Assembly: GCF_014196745.1 (NCBI RefSeq)
Contig: NZ_JACIEH010000003.1
Coordinates: 62,001 to 126,000, forward strand
Direction of reading: 5' to 3'
From: Sphingomonas kyeonggiensis
GTDB lineage: Bacteria; Pseudomonadota; Alphaproteobacteria; Sphingomonadales; Sphingomonadaceae
Length of the DNA stretch: 64,000 nt
This document shows positions 1 to 9,519 of this stretch, in pieces. A model generated the notes under the pieces. That model saw nothing but the letters and a program-made list of their open reading frames with translations, made no database searches and was not told the origin of the DNA. Within the stretch, counting starts at the first letter, position 1. Each line of letters opens with the position of its first letter. The translations under genes and the position numbers were made by a program.

Positions 1-237
1 GTCCGCGTGCACACCGCGCAGGGATCCACCCTGCTGCTGATGCGGATGCGCGACGCGGTGGCCGAGCTCGACGGACTGCCCGGCGCGCTGGTCCACCGCA
101 GCTGGTGGGTCGCCCGCGACGCCGTGCAGGGCGTGCGCCGCGAAGGGCGCAATGTCCGCCTGCAGCTCGCCGGCGGGATCGAGGCGCCGGTCGCCCGTGC
201 CCAGGCACCCGGACTGGAGGCGGAGGGCTGGTTCTAG
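1..237 (+). CDS. LytTR-type DNA-binding regulator, C-terminal part (partial)
   Basis: The frame is open from the first base and stops at 235-237, so only the last ~78 residues are present. They match the end of a LytTR DNA-binding domain: a basic stretch leading into VHRSWWV, then a segment ending near APVARAQAP, which fits the usual PVSR-like strand close to the end of these domains. Such proteins bind promoter DNA as response regulators or membrane-anchored regulators. The N-terminal part lies outside the window, so receiver and membrane types cannot be told apart. The first in-frame GTG at position 7 is probably not the true start. Confidence 0.72.
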   Translation, partial: VRVHTAQGSTLLLMRMRDAVAELDGLPGALVHRSWWVARDAVQGVRREGRNVRLQLAGGIEAPVARAQAPGLEAEGWF

Positions 238-331
238 GCCTCCGGCACCGCGACGGCGGCCGTCTCGCGGGTAGCTATTTCCCGATGGTTTCAAAGAGCG
301 GCCGGCACGAGGACCAGCCGCCCGAGACCAC

Positions 332-354
332 CAGACGAAATCCTACATTGCAAG
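332..354. repeat. 23-bp dispersed motif, copy 1
   Basis: CAGACGAAATCCTACATTGC followed by AAG. The same motif, with at most three base changes, recurs at 2014-2036, 34994-35016 and 53862-53884. Here it stands alone, six bases past the stop of the minus-strand gene at 360-791. The rest of the 238-359 gap shows nothing recognisable. Confidence 0.7.
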
Positions 355-359
355 CACGC

Positions 360-791
360 TCAGCGGACCGCGACCAGCTTGGCGCTGGACAGATGCCAGC
401 GCGTATCGGCGCGGTTGGCGCTCACGCCGGGCACCACGCGGTGGAGCGTGTACGACCCGCGGAAATGCTGGCGCCTGCCGTTCTTGAGCGTGGCATAGAC
501 ATCGACCGGCACGGTGATCCAGCGCTGGCTCATCCCGGCATCCTCGCGCCCCGGATTGCGCGTCTCGACCCGGCTGTGCGCCGTCGACGCGAAGCCCTGG
601 CGGAAGCTGGCGAAGCTCTTGCCACTCGCCTGGCCGCCCCGGTCCCACAGGCCATAGGCGGTGCGGAAATCGCCGCGCTCGATCGCGGCATAATAGGCCT
701 GGACCGTGTCGCGGGCATCCTGCGGGCCCGGCTCCTGGGCCAGCGCGGCGGTGGGAGCGGCAATCAGGGCAAGGGCGAAAGCGAGACGCAT
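360..791 (-). CDS. Small secreted protein of unknown function
   Basis: A 143-residue protein with a clear Sec signal peptide: a short basic start, a hydrophobic run, and a likely cleavage after ALA-Q near residue 19. The mature part begins with a helix-rich segment (DTVQAYYAAIERGDFRTAY) that resembles the opening helix of NTF2/SnoaL-like folds, and ends with a strand-rich region around RWHLSSAKLVAV. I assign no function. The start is ATG at 791, preceded by GGAGAAG. It lies 18 bp after folP on the same strand and is probably co-transcribed with it. It probably acts in the periplasm. Confidence 0.65.
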   Translation of the reverse strand: MRLAFALALIAAPTAALAQEPGPQDARDTVQAYYAAIERGDFRTAYGLWDRGGQASGKSFASFRQGFASTAHSRVETRNPGREDAGMSQRWITVPVDVYATLKNGRRQHFRGSYTLHRVVPGVSANRADTRWHLSSAKLVAVR

Positions 792-809
792 ATACTCTTC
801 TCCGTTTCT

Positions 810-1898
810 CTAGCGGGCGACCAACGCCGAATCGCGCAGGCCCCGCCAGACCCTCAACGCCTGAACCGTGTCGAATACATCATGAACACGTATGAGTTGC
901 GCCCCGGCATCGGCACCCTTGAGCGCGATGGCGAGACTGCCGCCCAGCCGCTGGTCGGCCGGCGCCTCGTTCGACAGCGCACCGATCATCCGCTTGCGGC
1001 TGGCGCCGAGCAGGATCGCGCAGCCCAGGCCATGGAACAGCGCCAGCCCGTTGATCAGCGCGAGATTGTCCTGGAGCGACTTGCCGAAGCCGATGCCCGG
1101 ATCGACCAGGATCTTCGACCGGTCGACCCCCGCGGCGACGACGTCCTCGACGCGCTTCTCGAGCCAGTCGTACACGTCGAGCAGCACGTCGGCATAGCCA
1201 TCGCCGCCATGCGGGCCCTTTTGCGGCTCGGGCGAATGCATCAGCGCGACCGGGCAGCCGGCCTTGACCACCACGTCGAGCGCCTGGGGATCGTAGAGCA
1301 GCGCCGCGACGTCGTTGACCAAGTGCGCGCCCGCCTGGAGCGAAGCCGCCATCACCGCGGCGCGGCGGGTATCGACCGAGATCGCTGCGCCGCCGGCGGC
1401 GAGCTTGCGAATCACCGGTACGACGCGCTCGATCTCCTCGCCCTCCCAGACCTCGGCGGCACCCGGCCGGGTCGATTCGCCGCCAATATCGAGGATCGCC
1501 GCACCGGCCGCCGCCATGTCCACGCCCGCACTCGCCGCGGCATCGACATCCTCGCGAAGCGCGCGTGAATCGGAGAAGCTGTCGGGCGTGCGGTTGAGGA
1601 TCGCCATCACCTGGGGCTGATCGAGCCGGACGATACGCTCGCCCAGTTGCAGCGGCGCGCGGGGCGCAGTGATCCGCTGGAGGATCGCGGCGATGCGGGG
1701 ATCGTCGGGCAGATCGGCGACGGGGATCGTGCGCTGGAGGATGCGCTTGCCGCCCTCGCGCGCGATCAGCTCGAAAGCCGAGCACCAGCTGAGGCCACCG
1801 GCGAGCCGGACGACCTCGCCATCCCGGTCCACGGGCGAATCGGCGAGCTGGACAGGGCGGAGATAGAGCCGCGCGGACAGGGGGAGATCGAGGGTCAT
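810..1898 (-). CDS. folP: Dihydropteroate synthase
   Basis: Joins 6-hydroxymethyl-dihydropterin diphosphate to p-aminobenzoate, giving dihydropteroate in folate synthesis (cytoplasm). Family motifs run in order: RTPDSFSD near residue 103-110, DIGGESTRPGA, ISVDTRRAAV, LVNDVAAL, LVDPGIGFGKS and LLGASRKR. At 362 residues it is longer than the usual ~280. The extra ~90 residues are at the N-terminus, before the barrel, and are in frame with no break. The phosphate-loop region reads LNRTPDSFSD rather than the common VNVTPDSFSD. The start is ATG at 1898 with GGGGGAG upstream. The secreted protein at 360-791 follows after 18 bp. Confidence 0.95.
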   Translation of the reverse strand: MTLDLPLSARLYLRPVQLADSPVDRDGEVVRLAGGLSWCSAFELIAREGGKRILQRTIPVADLPDDPRIAAILQRITAPRAPLQLGERIVRLDQPQVMAILNRTPDSFSDSRALREDVDAAASAGVDMAAAGAAILDIGGESTRPGAAEVWEGEEIERVVPVIRKLAAGGAAISVDTRRAAVMAASLQAGAHLVNDVAALLYDPQALDVVVKAGCPVALMHSPEPQKGPHGGDGYADVLLDVYDWLEKRVEDVVAAGVDRSKILVDPGIGFGKSLQDNLALINGLALFHGLGCAILLGASRKRMIGALSNEAPADQRLGGSLAIALKGADAGAQLIRVHDVFDTVQALRVWRGLRDSALVAR

Positions 1899-2013
1899 GC
1901 GCCGCGGAAAGTCACAAAAGTCACGACATCCACGCGCGCGAGGCTTCCCGTCCCATCGGACGGCCTGATGCGGAAAGTGCGGAGAGAGCGGCTGGCCATG
2001 CGGAAAACCGTCT

Positions 2014-2036
2014 CAGACGAAATCCAACATTGGAAG
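2014..2036. repeat. 23-bp dispersed motif, copy 2 (variant)
   Basis: CAGACGAAATCCAACATTGG plus AAG. It differs from copy 1 at two positions, T to A and C to G. These changes create a short inverted repeat CCAA-CA-TTGG. It lies between the folP start and the ccrM stop. Confidence 0.6.
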
Positions 2037-2069
2037 CGGAAAGTGCGGCGCTCCCCTTCCCCCTCGAAT

Positions 2070-2097
2070 CGTCATCCCCGCCTTCGCGGGGATGACG
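2070..2097. terminator. Perfect hairpin downstream of ccrM
   Basis: Twelve-base arms, CGTCATCCCCGC and GCGGGGATGACG, flank a CTTC loop, eight bases past the ccrM stop. There is no T-tract on the minus strand. It may be a terminator or mRNA-stabilising hairpin, or a REP-like element, since GTCATCCCCGC-type palindromes are widespread in proteobacteria. A fragment (CGTCATCCCGACGG) also lies near 12820. Confidence 0.6.
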
Positions 2098-2104
2098 GTT
2101 ATGG

Positions 2105-3478
<1,374 letters not shown>

Positions 3479-3662
3479 ACATGCGGGCATGCCGGCGGGC
3501 AGCGTTCGGCAGATGTGCGCATTCCCGGCCTCGCTCACGCACCGAGATTTCCCCGTGACATGTAGGAAATCGAAGAACATATCATGAACGTTGAGTGATT
3601 CGGACGGGAGGCGCCCCCGACGGATCGCCCGGCATGTGGTTCATGTTCATTGGAGTATCCTC

Positions 3663-4739
3663 ATGACCGTACACACTTACGGCAGCATCGATTTCAACCA
3701 GCCGAACACCGGCTCCCCCTTTCCGACGCTGAACGGCGACCTGACCGTGCTGGCCCGGCTGGCCGCCGCGTTCGCGCCGCACGAGACCGCCCCGCCGTCG
3801 ATGGCGGTGTCGATCGACGCCGGTGCACTGATCGTCGCCGGCGCGCCGCTCGAAGTGAAGGCGCAGACCAGCGGGGCGATCGCGCCGCCTGCCGCCAGCC
3901 CGCGAATCGACCGGGTGACGATCAGCCCGACCACCGGGCTGCTCACGGTCACGACGGGCACGGAAGCGGCCAACCCGGTCCCGCCCGCCCTCCCGGCCGG
4001 CCAGCTGCCGGTGGCACAGCTGCGGCTCGATCCCGGCATGACCGCGATCAGCAATGCGCGAATCAGGGATGAGCGCGTTACGCTGGCAGCGGGCAGCGGT
4101 GGCGGCCTGCTGGCGGTACAGCGATTCACCGCCAGCGCGACCTATACCGCGACGCCGGGCACCAGCCGGGTGCTGATCCGTGCAGTGGGCGGTGGCGGCG
4201 CCGGCGGCAGCTGCACGGCAACCTCGTCGAGCCAGGTGTCCTGCGCCAGCGGCGGCAGCGCGGGCGCCTATGCCGAGACGCTGATCACCAGCGGCTTCGA
4301 CGGCGCTGCGGTTGTCGTCGGTGCGGGCGGCGCGCCGGCCGCGATCGGCAACAATAGCGGCGGTGCCGGTGGCGCATCGAGCTTCGGCTCGATTCTCGCG
4401 GTCCCCGGCGGCAGTGGCGGCTTCGGCAGCATCGCGAGCACTGCACCGCTGCTGTTCGGCGGCACCGGCACTTCCGCGCTTCCCACCGGCGCCAACCTGG
4501 TCGCCGCGGCCGGCGCGACGGGTAGCGAGGGCTTCGCGCTGGCAACCACCATCGTCGTCGGCGGCATCGGCGGCTCCTCGGCCTTCGGCGGCGGCGGGCG
4601 CGGCGGCGGCGCGACTGGAGGCTCTGCCGGGCAGGCACCGGGCGCGGGTGGCGGCGGCGCCGCGGCGATCGCCAGCCAGTCCGGCTTCCAGGGCGGCGCC
4701 GGGGCGGCCGGGCTCGTGCTGGTCTATGAATATGCCTGA
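3663..4739 (+). CDS. Glycine-rich protein resembling a phage tail-fibre tip
   Basis: A 358-residue protein without a signal peptide. Residues ~1-160 are Ala/Pro/Thr-rich with alternating strands. From ~175 on there is a glycine-rich repeat domain opening with TYTATPGTSRVLIRAVGGGG and closing with GFQGGAGAAGLVLVYEYA. That layout (aromatic strand, poly-Gly loops, final AGLVLVYEY strand) is typical of receptor-binding tips of phage tail fibres and related adhesins. The start is ATG 3663 with TTGGAG nine bases upstream; frames extending to 3591 have no better start. No other phage gene is nearby, and it stands alone on the plus strand between ccrM and rnhB. It could be a moron-type remnant or a cell-surface protein; the function is unknown. 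Confidence 0.6.
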   Translation: MTVHTYGSIDFNQPNTGSPFPTLNGDLTVLARLAAAFAPHETAPPSMAVSIDAGALIVAGAPLEVKAQTSGAIAPPAASPRIDRVTISPTTGLLTVTTGTEAANPVPPALPAGQLPVAQLRLDPGMTAISNARIRDERVTLAAGSGGGLLAVQRFTASATYTATPGTSRVLIRAVGGGGAGGSCTATSSSQVSCASGGSAGAYAETLITSGFDGAAVVVGAGGAPAAIGNNSGGAGGASSFGSILAVPGGSGGFGSIASTAPLLFGGTGTSALPTGANLVAAAGATGSEGFALATTIVVGGIGGSSAFGGGGRGGGATGGSAGQAPGAGGGGAAAIASQSGFQGGAGAAGLVLVYEYA

Positions 4740-4776
4740 ACGTGATCCGGCGGTCCCCGAATCCGCCTGACGCGAT

Positions 4777-4810
4777 GCGCGTGCTTCCCTCCCAGGAGGG
4801 AGGCACGCGC
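4777..4810. terminator. Strong bidirectional hairpin between convergent genes
   Basis: Sixteen-base arms, GCGCGTGCTTCCCTCC and GGAGGGAGGCACGCGC, pair at 15 of 16 positions around a two-base turn. It sits between the stop of the glycine-rich gene (4739) and the rnhB stop (4813), so it can end both transcripts. Confidence 0.7.
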
Positions 4811-4812
4811 CC

Positions 4813-5439
4813 TCATTCCGCCGCCGGCATCCCGAAATCGAAATGCGCCTGGGCGACCGGCGCGAAGCTCCTGCGGTGGTGCACCGTGGGGCCGAGCGTG
4901 CGAAGCGCCTCCTGGTGGACCTTGGCGCCATAGCCCTTGTTGCTCGCCCAGCCATAGCCGGGATGGAGCGCGTCCAGCGCGATCATCATCGAATCGCGGT
5001 GATGCTTGGCGATGATCGAGGCAGCGGCGATCGACAGGCTGAGCGCGTCGCCGCCGACCACGGCATGGCTCCGATGCTCCCAGTCCGGGCAGCGATTGCC
5101 GTCGACCAGCACGAAGGCCGGCGCCAGCTCCAGCGCGGCGACTGCGCGGGTCATCGCCAGCATCGTCGCCCAGAAGATGTTGAGGCTGTCGATCTCCTCG
5201 ACCGTGCAGATGCCGATGCCGACCCTGGCGCAGCCGAGCAGTTCGGCGCTGATCCGCGCGCGCTTGGCGGCGGTGAGCACCTTCGAATCGTCGATGCCCT
5301 CGGGAATGCATTTCGGATCGAGCACCACGGCGGCGGCAACGACCGGCCCGGCGAGCGGGCCACGGCCTGCCTCGTCCACCCCGGCCACCGGGCCATTGTG
5401 CAGCTTTCCGTATTTCCGCTCGAACTTCAGGTCAGGCAT
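4813..5439 (-). CDS. rnhB: Ribonuclease HII
   Basis: Cuts the RNA strand of RNA-DNA hybrids and single ribonucleotides in DNA. The hallmark GVDEAGRGPLAGPVVAAAV starts near residue 20, with catalytic Asp22 and Glu23. IDDSK, VLVDGNRCP and AAASIIAKHHRD follow, as in the family. Length is 208 residues. The frame runs open to 5700, but the start is ATG 5439 (MPDLKFER): it overlaps the upstream gene's TGA as ATGCCTGA, an 8-bp overlap indicating coupling. It is the last gene of the glmM operon. From memory, rnhB is often next to ccrM in alphaproteobacteria; here the glycine-rich gene separates them. Confidence 0.95.
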   Translation of the reverse strand: MPDLKFERKYGKLHNGPVAGVDEAGRGPLAGPVVAAAVVLDPKCIPEGIDDSKVLTAAKRARISAELLGCARVGIGICTVEEIDSLNIFWATMLAMTRAVAALELAPAFVLVDGNRCPDWEHRSHAVVGGDALSLSIAAASIIAKHHRDSMMIALDALHPGYGWASNKGYGAKVHQEALRTLGPTVHHRRSFAPVAQAHFDFGMPAAE

Positions 5440-6589
5440 CACCGACCCGCCATGGCGGATAGCGGCGCATCTCGCCAGCCTGATAGAGACGAACCGAATT
5501 GCCGGCCGGATCCCGCAGCCGCGCCTCGCGCCAGCCCCAATTCTCGTCCCTGGGGTCCTGCTCGAACTGCACGCCCTGCTGCTGGAGATAGGCCACGGTG
5601 ACGTCGAGGTCGCCGCATTCGAAATAGACGACCGGCGCCGTGTAGCCGGGATCGGTGGCGATGCTGAAGGTGGCGCCGCCCTCGGTCTCGAAGCGGGCAT
5701 AGCGCGGGCTGGCGCGGACCACCTGGGTGAGACCGAGCAGCCGGTAGAAGCGCTCGCTCGCCGCCAGATCGGTGGCGGGCACGGTCACCTGGTTCAGCAT
5801 CGGCTCGAAGAAGCTCATGTTGAGGTCGAGCCGCACCGCCTGGTGCCCCATCGGACCATGGCCGCGGCCCAGCCCCGGTGCCTCCAGCATCGCGATGCGG
5901 ACGAAGCGGCGGGCACGGCGGATCGCTTCCGGCAGGTCCCATTCGACCGCCAGGCCACAGGCGATCGCCGAGGACAGGGTGCAACCGGTGCCGTGGGTGC
6001 TGTCGGTATCGATGCGCGGATTGCTCCACTCGATCTCGGGCGGATCCTCGGGATCGGCGGAATAGAGCCGGTCGGTGACCACCGGTCCCTCGACATGGCC
6101 GCCCTTCACCAGCACGGCGCAGCGATGCGCGGCGACCAGCGCCCGGGCATCGCCGCCGAGCGCGGCGAGCTCGGGAATGTTGGGGGTGACGACGGTGGCG
6201 CGGTCCATCAGCCGCTCGAACGCGGCGATCGTGGCATCGTCGGCCAGGGTGGCGCCGCTGGTCGCGACCATCACCGGATCGAACACCACCGGCACGCCGG
6301 GCAGCTCGGCGAGCTTCTCCGCCACCGCCAGCGCGGTGCGGGCCGAGCCGATCATGCCGATCTTGACCGCGTCGACGCCGATATCGGCGACGCACGCCTC
6401 GATCTGGGCGATCACCATCTCGGTGGGCACCGGATGGACGCCGCTGACCCCGAGCGTGTTCTGCGCGGTGATCGCCGTGATCGCGGTCATCGCATGGCCG
6501 CCGAGCATGGTGACGGTCTTGATGTCCGCCTGGATGCCCGCGCCGCCGCCGGAATCCGAGCCGGCGATGATGAGGATGCGAGGAGTCAT
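5432..6589 (-). CDS. thiD: Hydroxymethylpyrimidine (phosphate) kinase fused to a VOC/glyoxalase-like domain
   Basis: Residues 1-257 are ThiD, which phosphorylates hydroxymethylpyrimidine and its monophosphate in thiamine synthesis: IAGSDSGGGAGIQADIKT at the start, DPVMVATSG near 104, and the anion-hole/catalytic DSTHGTGCTLSSAIA near 196-210. Residues ~260-385 form a vicinal-oxygen-chelate domain: MLNQVTVPATDLAASERFY, a strand ending YFECGDLD, and LRDPAGNSVRLYQ. The join (LDLNMSFFEPML) has no stop codon. An internal ATG at 5818 could also start a free VOC protein. ThiD alone is normally ~260 residues. No TPP riboswitch fits in the 18-bp gap upstream, so the gene appears to be expressed with glmM. 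Confidence 0.92.
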   Translation of the reverse strand: MTPRILIIAGSDSGGGAGIQADIKTVTMLGGHAMTAITAITAQNTLGVSGVHPVPTEMVIAQIEACVADIGVDAVKIGMIGSARTALAVAEKLAELPGVPVVFDPVMVATSGATLADDATIAAFERLMDRATVVTPNIPELAALGGDARALVAAHRCAVLVKGGHVEGPVVTDRLYSADPEDPPEIEWSNPRIDTDSTHGTGCTLSSAIACGLAVEWDLPEAIRRARRFVRIAMLEAPGLGRGHGPMGHQAVRLDLNMSFFEPMLNQVTVPATDLAASERFYRLLGLTQVVRASPRYARFETEGGATFSIATDPGYTAPVVYFECGDLDVTVAYLQQQGVQFEQDPRDENWGWREARLRDPAGNSVRLYQAGEMRRYPPWRVGDA

Positions 6590-6607
6590 GTGCCTCTGCC
6601 CCTGGAG

Positions 6608-6832
6608 TTAACCCTTGAACCGGCGCGCCGTGGAGGCCGGGTTGCTGGCCAGCGCCTTACCGACACGCGCCGGCCGGTCCAACAGTTCGCCACCGCAATT
6701 GGGGCAGCGTTCGTCGAACGCGTCGGCGCAGTCCGCACAATAAGTGCATTCGAACGAACAGATGAACGCGCCGCCCTCGTCCGCCGGCAGATCGACGCCG
6801 CAACGTTCGCAATCGGGGCGCATCTCGAGCAT
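6608..6832 (-). CDS. DUF1272-type zinc-ribbon protein
   Basis: A 74-residue protein with paired cysteines in the order CERC, then FECTYCADCAD, then RCPNCGGEL: eight cysteines that can hold two zinc ions. This is the pattern of DUF1272 proteins, whose function is unknown to me. The start is ATG 6832, which shares one base with the glmM stop (TGATG). The longer open frame upstream is a shadow of glmM. thiD follows after 18 bp. Confidence 0.8.
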   Translation of the reverse strand: MLEMRPDCERCGVDLPADEGGAFICSFECTYCADCADAFDERCPNCGGELLDRPARVGKALASNPASTARRFKG

Positions 6833-8172
6833 CAGGCCGCGACCTCCGCGACCACGCCGCAGATGCGGTCGACCACCGTTTCGACCTGCGCCTTGTCGTC
6901 GCCTTCGGCCATCACGCGGATCACCGGCTCGGTGCCCGAGGCGCGGATGACGAGACGGCCCTTGCCGTCCAGCTCGGCCTCGGCCGCGGCGATCACGTCC
7001 TTGACCCGCGGATCGTCGAGCGGCTTGCCGCCCTTGAAGCGGACATTCTTGAGCAGCTGGGGCAGCGGATCGAAGCGGTGGAGCACTTCGCTGGCCGGCG
7101 CACCGGCACGGACCAGCTCGGCCAGCACCTGGAGCGATGCGACGAGACCATCGCCGGTGGTGGCATAATCGGACAGGATGATGTGGCCCGATTGCTCGCC
7201 GCCGACATTGTAGCCGGAGGAGCGCATCTTCTCGAGTACGTAGCGATCGCCCACCGCGGTGCGGATCAGGCCGAGGCCCTGCGCCGACAGGTGCCGCTCG
7301 AGCCCGAGGTTCGACATGACGGTGGCGACGAGGCCGCCGCCCGCCAGCCGGCCCTGACGCGCCCAGCCGCCGGCGATCGTCGCCATCAGCTGGTCGCCAT
7401 CGACGACCTTGCCCTGCTCGTCGACCACGATCAGCCGGTCCGCATCGCCGTCCAGCGCGATGCCGATATGCGCCCCCGAACCCACGACGGTCTCGCACAA
7501 GGTGCCCGGCGCGGTGGAGCCGACGCCGTCATTGATGTTCTTGCCGTTCGGAGTGACGCCGATCGCGATCACTTCGGCACCCAGCTCCCACAACGCCGAG
7601 GGGGCGACCTGGTACGCCGCGCCATTGGCGCAATCGACGACGATCTTGAGGCCGTCGAGCGTCAGTTCCTCGGGGAAGGTCGACTTGGCGAAGTGGATGT
7701 AGCGGCCGCGCGCATCCTCGACGCGACGGGCGCGGCCGATATCGGCCGACTGGGCGAGCGGCACCTCGCCGTCGATCAGCGCCTCGATCGCCAGCTCGTC
7801 CGCGTCGGAGAGCTTGAAGCCGTCCGGGCCGAACAGCTTGATGCCGTTGTCCGCATAGGGATTGTGGCTGGCCGAGATCATCACGCCCATGTCGGCGCGC
7901 ATCGAATGGGTGAGCATCGCCACCGCCGGAGTCGGCATCGGCCCGAGCAGCACCACGTCCATGCCGACCGAGGTGAAGCCGGCGACCAGCGCATTTTCGA
8001 GCATGTAGCCCGAAAGCCGCGTGTCCTTGCCAATCACCACCCGGTGGCGATGATCGCCCCGGCGGAAATGCGCGCCGGCCGCCATGCCGACCTTCATCGC
8101 CATCGCCGCGGTCATCGGCGCGACGTTGGTCGCACCGCGGATTCCGTCCGTACCGAAATATTTTCTTGCCAT
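6832..8172 (-). CDS. glmM: Phosphoglucosamine mutase
   Basis: Converts glucosamine-6-phosphate to glucosamine-1-phosphate, the step before UDP-GlcNAc for peptidoglycan and lipopolysaccharide. It begins [13 protein letters not shown]; the phosphoserine loop [15 protein letters not shown] places the active serine at residue 102; the metal loop is LDGDADRL; the sugar-phosphate site [12 protein letters not shown] is near the end. Length is 446 residues, normal. The start is ATG 8172; an in-frame extension to 8205 has no family support. It heads a minus-strand operon running into the zinc-ribbon gene, thiD-VOC and rnhB, and is divergent from the symporter gene. Confidence 0.96.
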   Translation of the reverse strand: MARKYFGTDGIRGATNVAPMTAAMAMKVGMAAGAHFRRGDHRHRVVIGKDTRLSGYMLENALVAGFTSVGMDVVLLGPMPTPAVAMLTHSMRADMGVMISASHNPYADNGIKLFGPDGFKLSDADELAIEALIDGEVPLAQSADIGRARRVEDARGRYIHFAKSTFPEELTLDGLKIVVDCANGAAYQVAPSALWELGAEVIAIGVTPNGKNINDGVGSTAPGTLCETVVGSGAHIGIALDGDADRLIVVDEQGKVVDGDQLMATIAGGWARQGRLAGGGLVATVMSNLGLERHLSAQGLGLIRTAVGDRYVLEKMRSSGYNVGGEQSGHIILSDYATTGDGLVASLQVLAELVRAGAPASEVLHRFDPLPQLLKNVRFKGGKPLDDPRVKDVIAAAEAELDGKGRLVIRASGTEPVIRVMAEGDDKAQVETVVDRICGVVAEVAA

Positions 8173-8244
8173 GTGCCGTTTTCTCGCGACCTTGCGGGCC
8201 CTCAACCGCCATCCGATTAGCGCGGAAAATCAAAAAGGGCGAGC

Positions 8245-9519
8245 ATGTCGCAAGCATTGAGAATCCTGATCGCGCTGGTCGCGGGACTGGGCGTGGGGAT
8301 AGCGCTTGCCAATTACGCGCCGGGCGCGGGTGGCTTCGCCCTGCATTATTTCACCAAGCCGATCGGTTCGGCCTGGCTGCACGGGCTGCAGATGGTGATC
8401 GTGCCGCTGGTCGTGGCACTGCTGGTGATCGGCATCGCCGCCTCGGCCGAGGCCGCGCGTGCCGGCCGCATCGCCGCGAGCGCGCTGATCTGCTTCGTCG
8501 CGATCCTGTGGTTCAACACGCTGCTGTCGGCGTTCGTCACGCCGATGCTGCTCCAGCTCTTCCCGCTGCCGCACGAATGGGCCGAGGCACTGCGCGCCTC
8601 GCTGTCGAGCGCCAAGGTGGCCGGGCAGGTGCCGAGCCTGAGCGACTTCTTCGACAAGATCGTGCCGACCAACATCGTCGCCGCCGCCAGCGCCGATGCC
8701 TTCCTGCCGCTCACCGTGTTCGCCATGGTCTTCGCCTTCGCGATCACCCGGCTGCCGACCGAGCGCCGCAAGCTGCTGCTCGACTTCTTCCAGGCGATCG
8801 CCGACGCGATGATCGTGGTGATCGGCTGGGTGCTGATGCTCGCCCCGATCGGCGTGTTCTGCCTGGCCTTCGGCCTGGGCATGGAGACCGGCGCAGCCGC
8901 GTTCGGTGCGCTGCTCCACTATATCCTGATCGTCTCTTCGCTGGGCATCATCGTGCTGCTCTCCGCCTATCCGATCGCCGCGATCGGCGCCCGGATGCGG
9001 ATCGGCCGCTTCGCCCGCGAAGTGCTGCCGAGCCAGGTGGTGGCGCTGAGCACCTCCTCCTCGCTCGCCAGCCTGCCGACCATGCTCCGCTCCAGCGAGG
9101 CATTGGGCGCGCCCGCCACCGTATCGGGCGTGGTGCTGCCGATCGCCGTGGCGGTGTTCCGCGCGACCAGCCCGGCAATGAACCTGGCGGTGGCTCTCTA
9201 TGTCGCGCACCTGACCGGCACGCCGATCGGCCCCGGCCAGCTCGCCGCCGGCATCGCCACCGCGGCGATCACCACCATGGGATCGGTGAGCCTGCCCGGC
9301 ACGATCAGCTTCTTCGCCTCGGTGGCGCCGGTCGCGGTGGCGATGGGCGTGCCGATCGAGGCGCTGGGCCTGCTCGTCGCGGTGGAAACGGTGCCCGACC
9401 TGTTCCGCACGCTCGGCAACGTCACCATGGACGTCGCGGTGACCGCGACGATCGCCCGCCGCACCGGCGACGGCGAGCCCAAGACCGAGACCGACGCGCT
9501 GCTCGCCGAAGAGCTTTGA
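8245..9519 (+). CDS. Dicarboxylate/amino acid:cation symporter (SDF family)
   Basis: An inner-membrane carrier of the GltP/DctA family, taking up acidic amino acids or C4-dicarboxylates with H+ or Na+. It is 424 residues, strongly hydrophobic, with the family hairpin serine motif STSSSLASLPTML near 270-282 and the substrate-site region SVSLPGTISFF near 350. NMAV-type ligands are present as NLAVALYVAHL. The start is ATG 8245 after AAAAAGGGCG. Its TGA overlaps the TTG start of the next membrane protein. The substrate cannot be read from sequence. Confidence 0.9.
   Translation: MSQALRILIALVAGLGVGIALANYAPGAGGFALHYFTKPIGSAWLHGLQMVIVPLVVALLVIGIAASAEAARAGRIAASALICFVAILWFNTLLSAFVTPMLLQLFPLPHEWAEALRASLSSAKVAGQVPSLSDFFDKIVPTNIVAAASADAFLPLTVFAMVFAFAITRLPTERRKLLLDFFQAIADAMIVVIGWVLMLAPIGVFCLAFGLGMETGAAAFGALLHYILIVSSLGIIVLLSAYPIAAIGARMRIGRFAREVLPSQVVALSTSSSLASLPTMLRSSEALGAPATVSGVVLPIAVAVFRATSPAMNLAVALYVAHLTGTPIGPGQLAAGIATAAITTMGSVSLPGTISFFASVAPVAVAMGVPIEALGLLVAVETVPDLFRTLGNVTMDVAVTATIARRTGDGEPKTETDALLAEEL

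Noticed and set aside
6590..6607. TPP riboswitch upstream of thiD
   Set aside because: The gap to the preceding gene is only 18 bp, far too short for a THI element.
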